Below are positions 1 to 8,819 of a stretch of 64,000 nt of DNA, piece by piece. The DNA is from Pseudomonas sp. DTU_2021_1001937_2_SI_NGA_ILE_001 (lineage in GTDB: Bacteria > Pseudomonadota > Gammaproteobacteria > Pseudomonadales > Pseudomonadaceae). Numbering within the stretch: position 1 is the first letter of the stretch; every line of letters begins with the position of its first letter. The stretch lies in the NCBI RefSeq assembly GCF_032463525.1, contig NZ_CP135971.1:4652501-4716500 (forward strand), written 5' to 3'. The notes under the pieces are model-generated. The model was not told the DNA's origin, ran no database searches, and worked only from the letters and a program-made list of their open reading frames with translations. Both the position numbers and the translations under genes were made by a program.

Positions 1-573
<573 letters not shown>

Positions 574-706
574 TATAACACCCAAGCCATCTGCACCGCA
601 GTGGCGGTGTGTGAAGACGCAACAGCCGAAAGCTGGAAAACAAACTGCCGCTTGTTTCACAACCGAATTTGCTGGAACGCCGCAAGGCGCGCCGGCCACC
701 GAATTT

Positions 707-823
707 CTTGACGACCATAGAGTGTTGGAACCACCTGATCCCATCCCGAACTCAGCAGTGAAACGACACATCGCCGATGGTAGTGTGGGGCTTCCCCATG
801 TGAGAGTAGGTCATCGTCAAGAT
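707..823 (+). rRNA. rrf: 5S ribosomal RNA
   Basis: About 117 nt, closely matching pseudomonad 5S rRNA: GACGACCATAG at the 5' side, the conserved CCGAACTCAG, and a 3' strand ending TCATCGTCAAG that pairs with the 5' CTTGACGACC. It lies 133 bp after the 23S end, in the normal 16S-23S-5S order. End positions are set from the terminal helix and may be off by one or two bases. Confidence 0.95.
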
Positions 824-831
824 TAAACACC

Positions 832-870
832 AAAACCCCTGATCGCATTGCGGTCAGGGGTTTTGCTTTT
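832..870 (+). terminator. Rho-independent terminator of the rRNA operon
   Basis: Just after 5S, AAAACCCCTGA and TCAGGGGTTTT form an 11-bp stem closing a short loop, followed by TTTTGCTTTT. This is a classical intrinsic terminator ending the rrn transcript. Confidence 0.93.
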
Positions 871-964
871 GCGCGCGGAAAAATCTGTACAGCTCGTGGC
901 CCTGCAGGCAGCGGCTTTTAGCCGCGAAGAGGCCGGTCATGCCAGCCAGTACCTGACCTAAACA

Positions 965-1156
965 CAATACTGTTCGGTTAAGCGCTTTGCGGCTTTTAGT
1001 GGGAGCGAGCTTGCTCGCGAAAAGCTGGCTCAGTCGCTGAGCTTGCTGTGAACGTGACGCCGCCTTCGCGAGCAAGCTCGCTCCCACAGTCTGAACTGAT
1101 CAGTATTGCGGCTAAAGCTCCCACCGGGCCTTATGCCGCTTCAGCGAACAGTATTG
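965..1156. repeat. REP-doublet MITE-like element, composite copy (copy A)
   Basis: A 192-bp element starts CAATACTGTTCGGTTAAG and ends GAACAGTATTG, its inverted counterpart. It is flanked by a perfect 10-bp direct repeat, GACCTAAACA, at 955-964 and 1157-1166. Inside, two inverted REP arms (GTGGGAGCGAGCTTGCTCGCG at about 999-1019 and its complement at about 1064-1087) are followed by a further right terminus (GATCAGTATTG at ~1109) and the remnant of a second, GCGGCTAAAG-type element. It looks like a nested insertion that lost the outer left arm. Another partial REP, GGCTTTTAGCCGCGAA, lies at about 912-927. These repeats occupy the gap between the rRNA operon and mksB. Confidence 0.8.
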
Positions 1157-1172
1157 GACCTAAACAGCGCGC

Positions 1173-1198
1173 AAAAAAAGACCGCCACTTGGGCGGTC
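1173..1198 (-). terminator. Rho-independent terminator of the mksFEB operon
   Basis: Read on the minus strand, GACCGCCC-AAGT-GGCGGTC forms a strong hairpin followed by seven U residues (the run of A at 1173-1179 on the plus strand). It lies about 20 bp beyond the mksB stop codon. Confidence 0.9.
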
Positions 1199-1216
1199 TC
1201 CATATACACCTGAAGA

Positions 1217-4039
1217 TCAGGCCATTTCTTCGCGTTCCACGTTCTGCTCGGCTTCTTCGCGACGGCGGATGTACTTCCAGTCCGCCTCGTCGATATAGAT
1301 GCCATTCGGTCCGCTGCCGCCTTCCAGGTCGATGGCGACGTGCGCCGAAACCTGTGGCTTCACGCTGGCCAGGATCGGTACGAAGCCCAGTTGCTGGCTA
1401 GTCTCCAGCAGCGCCGACTGGTTCTTCTCGTCGATGTCTGCCGCTTCGTCCAGGTAGTAGGGCAGGCGGATGCGGCTGGCCAGGTCACGGTCCATAAGGT
1501 GCAGCAACAGGTACATGTTGGTCAGCGCCTTGATGGTCATGGTCGTGCCGTTGGACGCCGCACCGTCGATGTCGGTGTGGATGACCGGCTGGCCATTGAC
1601 CTTGGTGATCTCGAACGCCAGCTCGAACAGGTCCTTGAGGCCCAGCTGGTTATGGTTGGCGGCCACCAGGCGAGCCAGGTACTCCTTGGCCTCTTCGTTC
1701 TTGTGATCCTGCTCGGCGCTCTGGGTCAGGTCGAAGACCGACAGGGTTTCGCCTTCCTCGTATTGCCCCGCACTGTGGATGATCTGGTCGATGTGCTTGA
1801 GCGCTTCCTTGTTGGGCGCCAGCACGATGCGGAAGCTCGCCAGGTTGGACACTTGCCGACGGTTGATCTCGCGGTTGAACAGCGCCAGCTGGTGTTCCAG
1901 GCTCTCGTAGTCGCTGCGAATGTTACGCAGGGTACGCGCGATGTCGGTCACTGCGGCACGTCGTGCCTTGCCCAGAGTCAGGGCTTCATCAGTGCGGTGT
2001 GCGTAGGCGTTGATCAGCAGTTGCAGGCGACGCTCCACATCCTCTTCACTGTCGAACTTGGCCACGCCCTTGAGGCGCACCTGGGCGTACAGCGCATCGA
2101 TCTGCCCGTCACAGCGCAGCAGTGCCTGCCAGCTGTCCTGGTAGTCGTTGAGCAAGGGCAGCAGGTTGTCCATGGAGTCGTCGACCTCTTCCATGAACGG
2201 CGTGCCCATCGGCAAATCGGCCGGCAACAGCTGGCGACGGCGCAGGGCGTCATCCAGGGTGCGTTGCTTGGCTTCCAGATCGCCGATCTGCCGCGCCACC
2301 AGTTGCAGCTTGGCCGACAGTTGCTGGACGCGCTCGGTAAAGGCATCGCTGGAGCGCTTCAGGTCGTCCTGCGCGGCTTCCAGTTGCGCCAGTTCTTCGA
2401 GCTTGGCAGGTTCTTCGGCGCTCAGGGTCTGGCTGCGGCGGAAGTCCTCCAGTGCTTTCTGGGCGTCGAGTACCTGCTGATACAGCGCCTCGGTCTGGGT
2501 CTTGCTTGCGGTACGGTCGGCGGCTACCGACTGTTGGGTCTTGAGCTGCTTGAGCTCCTTCTCCAGGCGATCTTTCTGGTCACGCAGCGCAGCGCGGTCG
2601 GCCAGCGCTTGCAGGGCCGGTGGCTCGATGCTGGACAGGTTGATCGACAGGCCCGGCACCTCGAAGTGCTCGCCCTTGAAACCGTCGAGCACGGCTTCCA
2701 GCGATTTCACCCATTTGTCTTCGTCGTCCAGGGTGATGCCCTGTTCGCCCAGCGGCAGGCTGAACAGCGCACCGTTGAACAGACGCATCAGGCGTTCGAC
2801 ATCCGGTTGCGAGAATTCCTCACGCAGGCGGGCATAGCTGTTGTTGTCGGCATGGTCGAGCTGCTGCTTCACCGATTTCAGGCGCTTTTCCAGATCCCGC
2901 ATGCGTTCGTCGAGATCCTCGGCGCTGAACTGCCGCGATTGCGCCAGCGCACCGGCCAGCTCGTCGTGGGCATCCTTGGCCGCCAGCAGTTGCTGCTCCA
3001 GGACCTTGGCGTCCTCGACCAGGGCGAAGCGGTTCTTGAGTACCGCCAGTTCGCCCAGCCAGCGCTGGATGCTGCTGATCTCTCGTTCCAGGCGCATCAG
3101 CTCCTGGGTGCTGTTGCGCTGATCGTTCTGCATCGCATCCTGTTGCGCACGGTAATGCTCGGCCTGGATGACCAGCTCTTCCTTGCGTGCGCTGGAGTAG
3201 TCCGACCAGGTGCCCAGCAGCGAATCCAGCAGCGGCGACAGGCGATGCAGCTTGCCGCGCAGTACGTCACGCTGACGCACGCCGTTGGCCAGGGCTTCCA
3301 CCAGCGGGCCGGCCTGCACCAGGGCGTTGTAGTCCTGCTCCATGCGCCGTACGTCGCGGAACGCCTCTTCGCAGGCGGCAATGTAGTCGACGCTGCCGGA
3401 ACGCAGGCTGTGTTCGAAGGCATCGAGGAACAGCTGCTTGAGCTTGGCGGCGGTGATTTCGCGCATGTGCAGCAGGTTGATGAACAGCGCGCGGAAGGTC
3501 TTCAGGCTCTGCTCGCTGGTCGAACGCAGCGGAATCAGGGTCAGGTCCAGCGGCACGGAGGTATGGCCGCCGACCAGCAGCCGCCGCAGTTCATCCGGCT
3601 TCAGCTCATAGGCTTTGAGGCCCTGGCTCTCCAGGTTGGCGAACAGCTCTTTCTGACGCAGGCAGGTGTCGTTCTTCTGGTAGTGGGCCAGGTCCAGTTG
3701 ACCGGCGTAGGCGAAGAACTGGTGACCGAAGCCGCCCCCGGGGCCACGACCGACCACGCCAATGACATGCGGGCCAGGGGGCAGGGCGACTTCCACCAGG
3801 ATGTAGCTGGTGTCGGAGGCGAAGTAGAAACGCCGCGACTGTTCCAGGCTGTAGCGGCCGAAGCTCATGTCCGACATGCGTGCCAGGATCGGGAACTGCA
3901 AGGCGTTGATCGACGCACTCTTGCCCAGGTTGTTGGCGCCATACACCGACAGCGGGTGCTCCAGTGGGAACAGGCCGAGGCTGTAGCCGGCGGTATTGAG
4001 CAGCGCGAAACGGCGAATGCCGTAGCGTTCCTGACTCAT
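1217..4039 (-). CDS. mksB: Condensin subunit MksB (MukB-like SMC ATPase)
   Basis: This 940-aa SMC-type ATPase is the motor of the MksBEF bacterial condensin, which compacts and helps segregate the chromosome together with kleisin MksF and MksE. The N-terminus carries the Walker A GANNLGKS (34-41). Long charged coiled-coil arms follow, with a short hinge-like section near 430-500, and the C-terminal ATPase half has the Walker B YYLDEA near 860. It is much shorter than MukB, as expected for MksB. The ATG overlaps the mksE stop (ATGA at 4036-4039), implying translational coupling. No mksG/jetD nuclease gene follows; an intrinsic terminator does. This makes it the chromosomal Mks type, not a Wadjet-like defence set. 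Confidence 0.93.
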   Translation of the reverse strand: MSQERYGIRRFALLNTAGYSLGLFPLEHPLSVYGANNLGKSASINALQFPILARMSDMSFGRYSLEQSRRFYFASDTSYILVEVALPPGPHVIGVVGRGPGGGFGHQFFAYAGQLDLAHYQKNDTCLRQKELFANLESQGLKAYELKPDELRRLLVGGHTSVPLDLTLIPLRSTSEQSLKTFRALFINLLHMREITAAKLKQLFLDAFEHSLRSGSVDYIAACEEAFRDVRRMEQDYNALVQAGPLVEALANGVRQRDVLRGKLHRLSPLLDSLLGTWSDYSSARKEELVIQAEHYRAQQDAMQNDQRNSTQELMRLEREISSIQRWLGELAVLKNRFALVEDAKVLEQQLLAAKDAHDELAGALAQSRQFSAEDLDERMRDLEKRLKSVKQQLDHADNNSYARLREEFSQPDVERLMRLFNGALFSLPLGEQGITLDDEDKWVKSLEAVLDGFKGEHFEVPGLSINLSSIEPPALQALADRAALRDQKDRLEKELKQLKTQQSVAADRTASKTQTEALYQQVLDAQKALEDFRRSQTLSAEEPAKLEELAQLEAAQDDLKRSSDAFTERVQQLSAKLQLVARQIGDLEAKQRTLDDALRRRQLLPADLPMGTPFMEEVDDSMDNLLPLLNDYQDSWQALLRCDGQIDALYAQVRLKGVAKFDSEEDVERRLQLLINAYAHRTDEALTLGKARRAAVTDIARTLRNIRSDYESLEHQLALFNREINRRQVSNLASFRIVLAPNKEALKHIDQIIHSAGQYEEGETLSVFDLTQSAEQDHKNEEAKEYLARLVAANHNQLGLKDLFELAFEITKVNGQPVIHTDIDGAASNGTTMTIKALTNMYLLLHLMDRDLASRIRLPYYLDEAADIDEKNQSALLETSQQLGFVPILASVKPQVSAHVAIDLEGGSGPNGIYIDEADWKYIRRREEAEQNVEREEMA

Positions 4040-4743
4040 GCGTTCATCTCCTGTTGTTCTTCGGCGATGGCGCGGGCCAGTGCCTGCTCCTCGGTTTCAC
4101 CTTCAGCGAATTCGCTCAGGTCCAGCGGGTCGTCGGTGTGCAGCAGTTTTTCGTCGCTGTCGTCGTCGACCAGTTCCGGCGTCGGCAAGGGCAGGTCGCT
4201 GTGCAGCGTGGCGGCCAGGTCGCGGTCCTGCTGTACCGACAGGCACACATCGAGGAAGCGGTGCATCGGTGGCAGGAAGCGGTACACGCCCATTTCCTCG
4301 CTGGCGAAGCCGAGCTGGGTCATGCGGCGCATGATCTTCTCTTCAAGCTCTTCCTGGGTCTGCACTTCGGCCTGCAGGAACAGGTCGCGGTATTTGTCCA
4401 GCAGCGAGGGCAGTTCGTCACGGCCCAGGCTGCCGCCGTCGAGCACGTTCATCGGGTCACGACCCTGGTCGGCCAGGTGCTCCACCAGGATGAAGGTGAA
4501 CAGCGCCAGGCGCTGCGCGGTCTTGTTGACCTGTGCGGCGGCCTGCTCCGGTACGAAGTAGTAGAAACCACGGGTGTCGCAGACCAGCTCGAAACCCAGC
4601 GCCTTGAACAGCGTGCGGTACTGGTCCTGGGCATTGGACAGCTGCGCGTAGAGTTCAGGGTCGCGGCGGCTGATGTGGTAGCCCTTGAACAGCTCACGAA
4701 AGATCGGAGCCAGTTGGGACATTTCGGACAGATCAAGATGCAT
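4036..4743 (-). CDS. mksE: Condensin subunit MksE
   Basis: This 235-aa accessory (KITE-type, winged-helix) subunit of MksBEF bridges kleisin MksF and the MksB heads. The N-terminal part carries the MksE-like pattern LAPIFRELFKGYHISRRD; an acidic C-terminal tail (about 190-235, rich in D and E) ends the protein. Its start overlaps the end of mksF by 11 bp and its stop overlaps the mksB start by 4 bp, so the three genes form one coupled operon. The family assignment rests mainly on size, order and partner genes. Confidence 0.9.
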   Translation of the reverse strand: MHLDLSEMSQLAPIFRELFKGYHISRRDPELYAQLSNAQDQYRTLFKALGFELVCDTRGFYYFVPEQAAAQVNKTAQRLALFTFILVEHLADQGRDPMNVLDGGSLGRDELPSLLDKYRDLFLQAEVQTQEELEEKIMRRMTQLGFASEEMGVYRFLPPMHRFLDVCLSVQQDRDLAATLHSDLPLPTPELVDDDSDEKLLHTDDPLDLSEFAEGETEEQALARAIAEEQQEMNA

Positions 4744-6010
4744 GGGTCACGCTCTCGGAATTCTCGGTAGGCTCGCCCTGGGCATTGAGCAGGGCAAAGG
4801 AGCGCAGGCTGACGCGATGCTCCCGGGTGAAATACTCGCGGCGCTCCAGGCGCTGGCGGGCAAAGCGTTTGTCGCGCGACAGACGCGAGAACCAGTACAG
4901 CAGTTCGTCGGTAGCCCCTTCGGGCTCCTGCTCCAGCAGCCAGGTCATCAGGTCGGGCATCGGCAGCGCGTCTTCGCAGCGGTCGAGCATTTCCTTGACC
5001 GTGCGCGGTGCGCGCGGCGCCTCGCCCTTGCGGGTGCCGCTGGCCTTGGGAAAACGTGCCGGCTTGGGCTCGAAACGCGCCAGGGCATACACATACGCCT
5101 CGACCTGGCTGGCACTGCCGAGGAAGGTGCTCTGCGGGCGGGTGAACAGCGGCATGGCCGCTTGCGGCACGGCATCGATGCCCTTGCGGCGAATGGCCGC
5201 CAGGGCCAGTGCCGCCCCACGGGTCACGGCGTTGTGCCGACGCGCCTCCTCGCGCAGCGGCAGCAGCAGCTCGCGGGCGTGGCGCAGGGTCAGCTGGGCG
5301 CTGGTCTGCATTTCCAGGATGCGCGCGTGGGTGCGCAACAGCATGTCGTCATCGACCAGGTGCCCCAGGCGTTGCTGGTCGCTGAGCAGGCGCAGCAAGA
5401 CCTTCTCGACCTTGCGCACGCCCTGCTCGAAGGCGCCGTCGGCGGCCACCAGCTGGATCATCGGCTCGACGTATTCATCCCAGGTCGCCAGCACTTCGGC
5501 ATAGCGCTGGCGCAACGGAATCTGCCGGTCGCTGGTCTTGGCTCGTTCGGCCACGGCCACCAGTGCCTGCTCGTCGTTGCCAAGCTTCTTCAGTACGTCG
5601 CGAACCCGCATGTCCAGCAGGCGCAACTGGCGGGCCAGGTCGTTGGCGTCGCGGATGTCGAAGGCATCCTGAATATGCCCGGCCAGTCGCTCCAAGTGGC
5701 GCAGGTAGGCTTCGATTTCCAGGCACAGGCCAAGCCGGTGCTCACGGCGCAGGTAGGACATGAAGTCGTGGATCTGCGCATTCAGCTCGAAGCGGTTGGG
5801 GCTCTTGGCCACCGGCACGAGGATGTCGAGGCGGATCCAGACGTCCAGCAGGTGGGTGATGTCTTGCGGGGTGCTTTCCTGTTGCTGGCTGGCCAGCTGC
5901 TGACGCAATTCGCTCAGGCTCAGGGTGCCCTGGTCGAAGTGCTCGCATAAAGGCTCCAGCAGCGACCAGTGTTCGGCCAGGGCGCGCAGGACTCGCTTGG
6001 GTTCGATCAT
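4733..6010 (-). CDS. mksF: Condensin kleisin subunit MksF
   Basis: This 425-aa kleisin-like subunit of MksBEF is expected to link the MksB head domains and recruit MksE. It begins MIEPKRVLRALAEHW; this start is preferred to an ATG 57 bp upstream because family members begin here. The protein is mostly helical, with a winged-helix-like N-terminus (DITHLLDVWIRLDILVPV near 45-62) and a basic, less conserved C-terminus. First gene of the mksF-mksE-mksB operon; its promoter must lie in the 188 bp shared with the divergent holD. Confidence 0.9.
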   Translation of the reverse strand: MIEPKRVLRALAEHWSLLEPLCEHFDQGTLSLSELRQQLASQQQESTPQDITHLLDVWIRLDILVPVAKSPNRFELNAQIHDFMSYLRREHRLGLCLEIEAYLRHLERLAGHIQDAFDIRDANDLARQLRLLDMRVRDVLKKLGNDEQALVAVAERAKTSDRQIPLRQRYAEVLATWDEYVEPMIQLVAADGAFEQGVRKVEKVLLRLLSDQQRLGHLVDDDMLLRTHARILEMQTSAQLTLRHARELLLPLREEARRHNAVTRGAALALAAIRRKGIDAVPQAAMPLFTRPQSTFLGSASQVEAYVYALARFEPKPARFPKASGTRKGEAPRAPRTVKEMLDRCEDALPMPDLMTWLLEQEPEGATDELLYWFSRLSRDKRFARQRLERREYFTREHRVSLRSFALLNAQGEPTENSESVTHAS

Positions 6011-6198
6011 GTAAAGCTCGACCGTTGGCAAATGAAAGGCAGCGATTGTACTGCATCGGCCTGGCAAGATTTCACTTCAAGGGTGCCGCGTTGAGCCTGA
6101 TTTGCGTGGTGCTGCCACGCACGGATGAACGGTCGCCTGCACACCACTGGCAGTAAAGCCATGCACCCCCTAGAATTGCCCGCCTGACTTATCCACAA

Positions 6199-7011
6199 GT
6201 GGCCGATGTTTTGCTGACCGAGTCCCGTCGCCGCGACTATCTGACCGCCATGCAGGTGGTCAGCTGGCTGCCACGCACCGAATTGCCTTTCGCCGCCCCC
6301 TCACGGCCGGAACTGCTGGCGGCCTTGCCCGAGCCGCAGCCCCAGATCGAGAGCGAGCCGCTGGTGCAGGCCCGTGTGCCTGTGCCCGGCGCGGCGCCGC
6401 AGGCCCGCCAGCCCGCCGAGCGGCCGCGCATCGAAGTGCCGCGCCCTTCGTCCAGCCCGGCCAGCAAGCCGCCTGTGGCCAACGACGAAGCCGAAGAGCA
6501 AGCACCGGCCGCCAAGGCACCGGTGGTGCCGCCACCGCGTTTCGCCCTGCAGTTGCTGCGCGCCGGGCGCTGCCTGGTGCTGGTCGAACTGGCCACCGGG
6601 CAGCCGTTCCAGAGCCGCGACCCTTCCTACCTGCTGCTCAAAGACATGCTGCGTGCCGCCGGCCTGCCGGACAGCCCGCAGATCATCGGCGAGCCGGTGC
6701 GCTGGCCGCTGCTGGTGCGCGGCCAGATGGACCAGGGACCGGAGGCGGCGCGGGACTTCGTGCAGGGCTTCGTGGCCGCGCGCCTGGAAGAGCAGCCCTG
6801 TGCCTGCTTGTGGCTGATCGGCTTGCCGGCGGTGCGTTTTGCCGGAGAAGTGGACGAAGACGCCTATTATCGTGAATTGCAGGTCGATGGCCTGGGATCG
6901 GCCTGGGCGCTGCCGGGTCTGGAATTGTTGATGGACGAGCCGCAGCGCAAAGGCGACGTCTGGCAAGCCATGCGCCGTCTGATGGCGCGCTGGAACACGA
7001 ACGATGAGTGA
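6199..7011 (+). CDS. holD: DNA polymerase III psi subunit (HolD), pseudomonad type
   Basis: This 270-aa protein lies directly before rimI and overlaps it by 8 bp, as holD-rimI does in enterobacteria. The N-terminus SRRRDYLTAMQVVSWLPR (9-26) resembles the chi-binding N-terminus of E. coli psi. A Pro/Ala-rich linker (about 40-110) separates it from a C-terminal globular domain (about 112-265). It is roughly twice the length of E. coli psi, in line with the cryptic psi subunit known in Pseudomonas. Psi links the clamp loader to chi and SSB at the fork. The start is the GTG at 6199; a TTG at 6211 is possible because neither has a clear Shine-Dalgarno. Confidence 0.78.
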   Translation: MADVLLTESRRRDYLTAMQVVSWLPRTELPFAAPSRPELLAALPEPQPQIESEPLVQARVPVPGAAPQARQPAERPRIEVPRPSSSPASKPPVANDEAEEQAPAAKAPVVPPPRFALQLLRAGRCLVLVELATGQPFQSRDPSYLLLKDMLRAAGLPDSPQIIGEPVRWPLLVRGQMDQGPEAARDFVQGFVAARLEEQPCACLWLIGLPAVRFAGEVDEDAYYRELQVDGLGSAWALPGLELLMDEPQRKGDVWQAMRRLMARWNTNDE

Positions 7012-7456
7012 TGCGATCACCTTCCGCCGCATGACCGAGGCGGACCTGGATGCGGTGCTGAAAATCGAATACGCCGCCTTCAGCCACCCCTGGACCCGCG
7101 GCATCTTCCTCGATGCCCTGAAGTCCTATGAAGTGTGGCTGATGTTCGAGGGGGCACAGCAGGTCGGCCATGGGGTTATCCAGGTCATCATCGATGAGGC
7201 GCACCTGCTGAACATTACCGTCAAGCCGGAGAGTCAGGGCCGTGGCCTGGGCTACCGATTGCTCGACCACCTGATGAAGCGCGCCTTCGAACTCGATGCC
7301 CGTGAATGCTTTCTGGAACTGCGCGACAGCAATCGCCCGGCTTATCGCCTGTACGAGCAGTACGGCTTCAACGAGATTGGCCGTCGGCGTGATTACTACC
7401 CGTCCGCCGACGGCCGCGAAGACGCCGTGGTCATGGCCTGTACGCTACTGGAGTAG
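7004..7456 (+). CDS. rimI: Ribosomal protein bS18 alanine N-acetyltransferase RimI
   Basis: This 150-aa GNAT acetyltransferase acetylates the N-terminal alanine of ribosomal protein S18. The acetyl-CoA pyrophosphate loop is QGRGLG (78-83). The RimI pattern LELRDSN..AYRLYEQYGF carries the expected catalytic Glu (105) and Tyr (117). Length is normal for the family. It overlaps holD by 8 bp, suggesting coupled translation. Its TAG stop abuts the stop of the convergent next gene with no base between. Confidence 0.95.
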   Translation: MSDAITFRRMTEADLDAVLKIEYAAFSHPWTRGIFLDALKSYEVWLMFEGAQQVGHGVIQVIIDEAHLLNITVKPESQGRGLGYRLLDHLMKRAFELDARECFLELRDSNRPAYRLYEQYGFNEIGRRRDYYPSADGREDAVVMACTLLE

Positions 7457-7861
7457 CTACTCGGGCTTGCCATCCAACGGGTCGAGGTGGGCCAGTTCTT
7501 CCTCGTCCAGCCCGTGACCGGCACCAATGTCAGCCTGGTCGGTCAGGCTCAGGTCCTTGTCCGCCGGGTGATCGGCACCGGCTTCCGAAGGTGACCGTGC
7601 GCCGTCCTGGCGGATCAGCACTTCCGGGTCCAGGTCATCGTCGGTAGGGTGGTGGTCCGGCGTGGAGGCTCCGGTCATGCCCGCTTCGCGAACCCGGCGA
7701 TCTGGCAGTTCATGCTCAAGTTCCCGCTCCGGCAGCTCGTCACCGATGCGTGCGGTGGACTCGTCGTCGAAGTCCAGTTCCTCCATTGAGCCCATGCGGT
7801 CCTGAGTGTCGTCGATGGGCTCTGGCTGCTGGGCGTCGAACGGTCTGCGTGGCTCGTTCAT
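7457..7861 (-). CDS. Conserved acidic hypothetical protein
   Basis: A 134-aa, strongly acidic, probably disordered protein (many D/E, no hydrophobic segment, no signal peptide). Homologues in pseudomonads are often labelled serine kinase/phosphatase, but no kinase or phosphatase motif is visible, so that name is not supported. It converges on rimI with directly abutting stop codons (TAG/CTA). Start ATG at 7861. Function unknown. Confidence 0.75.
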   Translation of the reverse strand: MNEPRRPFDAQQPEPIDDTQDRMGSMEELDFDDESTARIGDELPERELEHELPDRRVREAGMTGASTPDHHPTDDDLDPEVLIRQDGARSPSEAGADHPADKDLSLTDQADIGAGHGLDEEELAHLDPLDGKPE

Positions 7862-7995
7862 GGCTCAATCCTTTCATTCTGAATGTGTAAGGGTGGACCG
7901 GCCTGGTCAGTGAAGATTCCTTCGAAGCGACGGCTGTCGTGACTTGACAGGCCAATGGCCAGTCATACCTGTGACCAACTCTGAGGTGACCCCCC

Positions 7996-8631
7996 GTGAA
8001 GGCATTACAGGAACTGATCGACAACAACGCGCGCTGGGCAGAAGCCATCAAGCAGGAAGACCCGGACTTCTTCGCCAAGCTGGCGCGCCAGCAGACCCCT
8101 GAATATCTATGGATAGGTTGCTCGGATGCGCGGGTGCCGGCCAACGAGATCGTCGGCATGCTGCCGGGCGATCTGTTCGTGCACCGCAACGTGGCCAACG
8201 TGGTCCTGCACACCGACCTGAACTGCCTGTCGGTGATTCAGTACGCGGTCGATGTGCTCAAGGTGAAACACATCCTGGTCACCGGCCACTACGGTTGCGG
8301 TGGCGTGCGCGCCTCCATGCAGGACCAGCAGTACGGCTTGATCGACGGCTGGTTGCGCAGCATTCGGGACCTTTACTACGAGCATCGCGAAGCCCTGGCC
8401 AAGCTGCCCACCGAGGAAGCGCGTGTCGACCGTATGTGTGAGTTGAACGTGATCCAGCAGGTGGCCAACGTCAGCCACACCACCATCGTGCAGAACGCCT
8501 GGCACCGCGGCCAGAGCCTGTCGGTGCATGGCTGCATCTACGGCATCAAGGATGGTCGCTGGAAGAGCCTGGACACCACCATCAGCGGCCTGGACCAGTT
8601 GCCGCCGCAATACCGTCTGCGCCCGCTCTGA
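7996..8631 (+). CDS. can: Beta-class carbonic anhydrase
   Basis: This 211-aa zinc enzyme interconverts CO2 and bicarbonate in the cytoplasm. Zinc ligands Cys42, His98 and Cys101 (GCSDAR, GHYGCGG) and the Asp44-Arg46 dyad stand at the same numbers as in E. coli Can. Size is typical. The start is the GTG at 7996, preceded by GAGGTGAC; no in-frame ATG fits. A REP element begins 3 bp after the stop. Confidence 0.95.
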   Translation: MKALQELIDNNARWAEAIKQEDPDFFAKLARQQTPEYLWIGCSDARVPANEIVGMLPGDLFVHRNVANVVLHTDLNCLSVIQYAVDVLKVKHILVTGHYGCGGVRASMQDQQYGLIDGWLRSIRDLYYEHREALAKLPTEEARVDRMCELNVIQQVANVSHTTIVQNAWHRGQSLSVHGCIYGIKDGRWKSLDTTISGLDQLPPQYRLRPL

Positions 8632-8634
8632 GGG

Positions 8635-8776
8635 CAATACCGTTCGGTTAAGTGGCATGGGGTCGGGCAGGAGCGGTTTTAGCCGCGAGAGCGCCAGGAA
8701 ATTCACTGCATTTGTTGTGAACAAGCGGTCGCTTCGCGGCTGAAGCTGCTCTTACCCGGTCTGGCCGAACAATATT
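8635..8776. repeat. REP-doublet MITE-like element (copy B)
   Basis: A 142-bp element begins CAATACCGTTCGGTTAAG and ends GAACAATATTG, near-inverted termini, with two inverted REP arms (GAGCGGTTTTAGCCGCGA near 8671-8688 and CTTCGCGGCTGAAGC near 8731-8745). It starts three bases after the carbonic anhydrase stop. No clear target duplication is visible. A second partial REP (GGCTTTAGCCGCGAAAGC) fills 8777-8819 up to the stop of the next gene. Confidence 0.75.
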
Positions 8777-8819
8777 GGCTTTAGCCGCGAAAGCGCCACC
8801 GTCTCGCGGCTGAAGCTGT

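Noticed and set aside
1340..4561. A 1073-codon open frame on the plus strand opposite mksB and mksE
   Set aside because: It is the antisense shadow of a high-GC gene: Gln/Leu/Val-rich translation, no domain, no ribosome site, while the minus strand encodes clear SMC motifs.
4685..5950. A 421-codon plus-strand frame opposite mksF
   Set aside because: Antisense shadow with low-complexity composition; mksF on the other strand is supported by operon order and family pattern.
1217..6010. A Wadjet/MksBEFG plasmid-defence system
   Set aside because: No MksG/JetD-like toprim nuclease gene is present before the terminator at 1173-1198.
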